Made by a program: the position numbers and the translations under genes | The notes under the pieces: generated by a model | Told to the model about the DNA's origin: nothing | What the model saw: only the letters and a program-made list of their open reading frames with translations | Database searches by the model: none | Shown: piece after piece, positions 63,656 through 64,000 of the stretch | Layout: every line of letters starts with the position of its first letter | How positions within the stretch are numbered: the first letter of the stretch is position 1 | Origin: Pontibacter ummariensis | GTDB taxonomy: Bacteria; Bacteroidota; Bacteroidia; Cytophagales; Hymenobacteraceae | Length of the DNA: 64,000 bases | Assembly: GCF_900188175.1 (NCBI RefSeq) | Contig: NZ_FZOQ01000009.1 | Coordinates: forward strand, 62,001-126,000 | Direction of reading: 5' to 3'

Positions 63656-64000
63656 TTAGTTGTGTTGCTGCTGATGTTTTATGGTTTGCGTCAGCGTTTC
63701 CAGGAACGCCTGCACATCCTCTACGTCTTCTAAGCGGTACTCGGCCGCCGTCTTATCATCGTGCTCCCCTACCAGTATGCCGATCCCCTGTCCTTGCAGG
63801 GTGGCAAAAGCATCTTCATCGGTAATGTCATCCCCGATATACAGCGGCACAACATCCGGCTGATTCAGCCCCAGTTCTTCCATCAGCCACAGCACGGCTT
63901 TCCCTTTGTGCCAGTTCAGGTTGGGCTTTAACTCGATGATCTTTTTCCCCAGCCCCTCTTTGAGTTGCGGGTATTGTTGCAGCACCTCCTCTGTCACCTG
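63656..64000 (-). CDS. otsB: Trehalose-6-phosphate phosphatase C-terminal part, cut by the window edge
   Basis: The visible 114 or so codons are the end of a HAD-type trehalose-phosphatase: IIELKPNLNWHKGKAVLWLM (the conserved Lys loop), then YIGDDITDEDAFATL, the motif IV acidic cluster that binds magnesium, and GIGILVGEHDDKTAAEYRL. The rest lies beyond 64000, so it cannot be said whether this is a single OtsB or the C-terminal half of an OtsA-OtsB fusion. The enzyme dephosphorylates trehalose-6-phosphate to trehalose, a stress protectant. Confidence 0.88.
   Translation of the reverse strand, partial: QVTEEVLQQYPQLKEGLGKKIIELKPNLNWHKGKAVLWLMEELGLNQPDVVPLYIGDDITDEDAFATLQGQGIGILVGEHDDKTAAEYRLEDVEDVQAFLETLTQTIKHQQQHN

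Overview
This window reads as a chromosomal segment of a member of the Bacteroidota, most likely a Cytophagales bacterium of the Hymenobacteraceae (Pontibacter-like). The support is two large outer-membrane receptors with carboxypeptidase-regulatory-like N-termini, the parE-parC arrangement, LytS/LytTR-type signalling, promoters with TAnnTTTG-type -7 boxes, few Shine-Dalgarno sequences, and moderate GC with AT-rich intergenic DNA. The genus is an inference from protein character. No rRNA, tRNA, CRISPR array, prophage or insertion sequence was seen; the content is mostly core housekeeping and envelope genes.

Layout. 1-4 kb: a DUF2383 protein, a DeaD/CsdA-type RNA helicase with a long leader, and an unrecognised protein. 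4-11 kb: an AddA-like helicase-nuclease and an AddB-like iron-sulfur nuclease, separated by a frameshifted glyoxalase-family gene. 11-19 kb: a FUSC-type membrane protein, an aldo/keto reductase, an exported amidase, a ZIP metal transporter and a beta-CASP nuclease. 19-26 kb: a small outer-membrane barrel, a phosphodiesterase, a RES/Xre toxin-antitoxin pair with a palindromic control region, a TPR protein, an Ada-like repair protein with a GNAT enzyme, an OmpA lipoprotein and a DUF2062 protein. 26-36 kb: two large outer-membrane receptors, an intradiol dioxygenase-like protein with YceI, and a histidine kinase/LytTR pair divergent from the second receptor. 36-48 kb: a membrane-anchored AraC regulator with an acyltransferase, an AI-2E-family permease, DbpA helicase, a phosphatase, RmuC, an M2 peptidase, AlaA aminotransferase and a P-loop kinase.

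48-64 kb: the translation operon (TPR lipoprotein-thrS-infC-rpmI-rplT, minus strand), another TPR protein, topoisomerase IV (parE-parC), a second AI-2E-family permease, an exonuclease/GIY-YIG fusion, class II fructose-bisphosphate aldolase, a PfkB sugar kinase, and the end of a trehalose-phosphate phosphatase gene that runs off the right edge.

Themes are DNA repair and recombination (AddAB-like, Ada-like, RmuC, exo/GIY-YIG, topo IV), RNA metabolism (two RNA-binding-domain helicases, the IF3/L35/L20 operon) and envelope functions. The most interesting points are an ATA start codon on infC with an excellent ribosome-binding site; a UvrC-like cysteine cluster in the exonuclease/GIY-YIG fusion; the four-cysteine signature of the AddB-like protein; a 49-bp imperfect palindrome over the toxin-antitoxin promoter; and an uncharacterised C-terminal domain on the second receptor. 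No wholly new multi-gene system can be claimed from the sequence alone.
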